DNA of 64,000 nucleotides from Raphanus sativus (lineage: Eukaryota; Streptophyta; Magnoliopsida; Brassicales; Brassicaceae). The number at the start of each line of letters is the position of its first letter. The stretch's first letter is position 1. The stretch lies in assembly GCF_000801105.2 (NCBI RefSeq), contig NC_079516.1, positions 14,322,001 to 14,386,000 of the forward strand. Direction: 5' to 3'. The translations under genes and the position numbers were made by a program. This document shows, piece after piece, positions 61,906-64,000 of this stretch. The notes beneath the pieces were generated by a model, which was not told the DNA's origin, ran no database searches, and saw nothing but the letters and a program-made list of their open reading frames with translations.

Positions 61906-62005
61906 NNNNNNNNNNNNNNNNNNNNNNNNNNNNNNNNNNNNNNNNNNNNNNNNNNNNNNNNNNNNNNNNNNNNNNNNNNNNNNNNNNNNNNNNNNNNNNN
62001 NNNNN
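61906..62005. other. Assembly gap of exactly 100 N
   Basis: One hundred Ns, the conventional length for a scaffold gap of unknown size. Confidence 0.99.
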
Positions 62006-64000
62006 GGACTTCGACCAACTAAACTTATAAAAACATAGTAGCAATTTAAGAACTCTGGAAATATATTTTCTCACACCTAAACATAGTAGTAATTTACCAA
62101 ACCAATAATTAATGAAATTAATATAGTAAAGTTTCTCACAAAAACCTTGAAACATATACAAGTGAATTGAGAAAATATTTATTTTTTCACAACTACAATA
62201 CAAAAAGAAACTGAGAAAACAATTATTCAATACTACTATATACTTATTGGGCCTTCTGTCAAATTCAACAGGCCTATTTGAAGAGTTGATGGCTTTCAAG
62301 TGGTTCAATGACACAATTTAAGTTTTTAAAAAAAAATTAGTGACATCATCAAAACAACAAAACAAAAACTTATTACACATAAAGAAACCACAATAACCTA
62401 CAACAACCTTCAAGAAACAAGAACCTCAAGGAGGCCTAATACAAGAGAAATAAAATACCAAAAGAGAGTGAGCAGAGGAGGGCCTGGCCGGGATAGAGAG
62501 CAGACGATCTCTAATTAGTCGATCCAGTGAGGCACGGAGAACTTCAGGCGGAGTTGTTTATTTTATTTTTGAAAGCAGAGATATGAATACAGAGAAGCAG
62601 AGAGAATACAGAGAAGAAGACACGACTGATGTGAATGGCGAGGGCATTTTTAATGGATTGAGTATAGGATGTTAGGTATCTTTTTCAAAGTCACCAGAAA
62701 TAGGAACAGTTTCGACCTTAGGGATAGCTCAGGTTCCTTCAAGTGTCTATGGAGCAACAAGACAATATTAATTATCAATACTACTCGTTACAGATTTTAT
62801 TGTGTTTATTCAACTATAACTGGAATCAGCCAAGGCAACTATAATTTAAAATAGAATAAGTAATTGTTATTGCTATACTCTAATTTCACAATTTTGAACT
62901 TGTGCATTGTATGTTTAAATTCTGAAACCCAAAGATATAGTTTGTTATATTATAACATATGTAATATATATTTTGGAAAAATATCTGTGTAAATTAAAAC
63001 GATATCTGTTTTAAAAATCCAACCCACAATATTGTTTACACCGAAAAGATAATAAATAAGATTTGTATTGTTAAACAGATTTTTAGTTTAACGTTTTCAG
63101 GAATATTCTTATTTTATTCATTTCATGTTTTTGCTATTTTTATGTAGAGTATAGTTATTACATTTTTACACAAGTTAATTTTATTCCATCTTTCTGGAAA
63201 CAGTTTAAGAAAATTTTCACCATTTATTTATTTGATTAAGCTTTTAAACATTTATTTATAACTAGTATTATGGCCCCTGCTTTGCAGGAACACATTATAT
63301 TTTTCAATATAAATTTTAATACAACAAAATTATTATAATTCTAAACGTATGAATTGTCTAAATATATTTTTTGTTAAAATATAGCATAAATGTGATTTAT
63401 TATGATTGTATTAAATATTTATTAATATGATTAAATATTTTAGAAATATTTTAGACAGTAAAGGCATACATATTTTTAAGAAACATATGTGTTAAAATTA
63501 TAGAAATTAAACCCACAATTATTATTTCTCCAATTAAACATTTTAACCAAACAAAATTCACAATGAAACAACAAACACAACGCAAGGTGAATTTAAAAAA
63601 AACTGTTAAAAGCATGATTTGCAGAAATGTATGGCCGTGGGATCATGATAGTCACATGTTTTGCCTGCAAATTTGGGAAGAGTGTTACAATTCAATAGAA
63701 GAAAATATAAAGCATCATGTATCAAGGAGCATAAAATTTCTTAACTCCAGATTCAAAAAAAAAAAAAATCTTAACTTTGACATTTGTATAAACTACAATC
63801 TATCAAGAAAATCCAGAAAATGTATGTTTACGTTTGACGTTTCTTTACACAGAATAAAAAAATGACTATGGATGATGGTGAATTTCAAGAGAATAATTGT
63901 AGTTATTTATAGTATAATTTCACAAGTGAGTTGAGATAGTGGAAACAGTTATAGAGATAATGGGAAGTAGTAGTTATGATAAATCATTTTTGTAACCGTT
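62006..64000 (+). repeat. 2-kb near-identical duplication, copy 2
   Basis: Repeats 54567-56562, starting directly at the gap edge (GGACTTCGACCAACTAAAC) and running off the window. Includes the LINE 3' piece (62463-62552, minus) and the Helitron 3'-end motif (63262, minus). Differences from copy 1 are mainly indels, many in homopolymers. Confidence 0.95.

Noticed and set aside
61812..62314. ORFs running through the N-run
   Set aside because: They depend on undetermined bases (X residues) and are artefacts of the gap.

Overview
This is a transposon-rich, AT-rich stretch of a plant nuclear genome. Introns, gene families and captured gene fragments all look like Brassicaceae (possibly Brassica or a relative; the species call is inference). 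I see no tRNA, rRNA or CRISPR. Exon boundaries below were placed by hand from GT/AG sites and reading phase.

Layout. 1-761: 3' end of a Helitron whose body lies mostly outside the window. 1201-1501: hAT-like MITE. 1840-2496: tandem duplication. 2914-4660 (minus): an intact seven-exon neprosin-domain gene, probably the only ordinary host gene here; both motifs expected to carry its catalytic glutamates look substituted. 4761-6555: duplicated and low-complexity host sequence. 6811-8016: a small non-autonomous Helitron (A). 8017-23044: a terminus-to-terminus 15-kb Helitron (B) encoding two intact RPA1-like single-strand DNA-binding proteins (472 and 516 aa) and a 12-exon Rep/PIF1 helicase transposase (RepHel). 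RepHel is spoiled only by one missing base in an A-run. 23567-31187 (minus): nested Helitrons, with G interrupted by F, and E inserted exactly at the 5' end of F. 31188-36731: AT-rich host sequence with a MITE and a relic of an RPA promoter. 36732-43105 (minus): Helitron X carrying fragments of a DUF223/RPA-like gene and of uracil phosphoribosyltransferase, with two MITEs and another Helitron (Y) inside. 43308-44720: cyclophilin-like fragment and a LINE remnant. 45848-54227: dispersed duplications and a Helitron (47718-51136) that captured an alcohol dehydrogenase exon. 56897 onward: a second autonomous-type Helitron (D) with a third intact RPA1-like gene (520 aa) and only the first exon of its RepHel. 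61906-62005: a 100-N gap. 62006-64000 repeats 54567-56562 almost base for base.

How the parts fit. In plant Helitrons, RepHel nicks and unwinds the element for rolling-circle transposition, and RPA-like proteins probably protect the single strand. B supplies this set, and A shares both ends with B, so A could be moved by B's enzyme. Two independent cases (A next to B, E next to F) show a Helitron 3' end abutting the 5' TC of another with no base between. Small indels between the two copies flanking the N gap warn that some indels in this assembly, including the RepHel frameshift, could be sequence errors.
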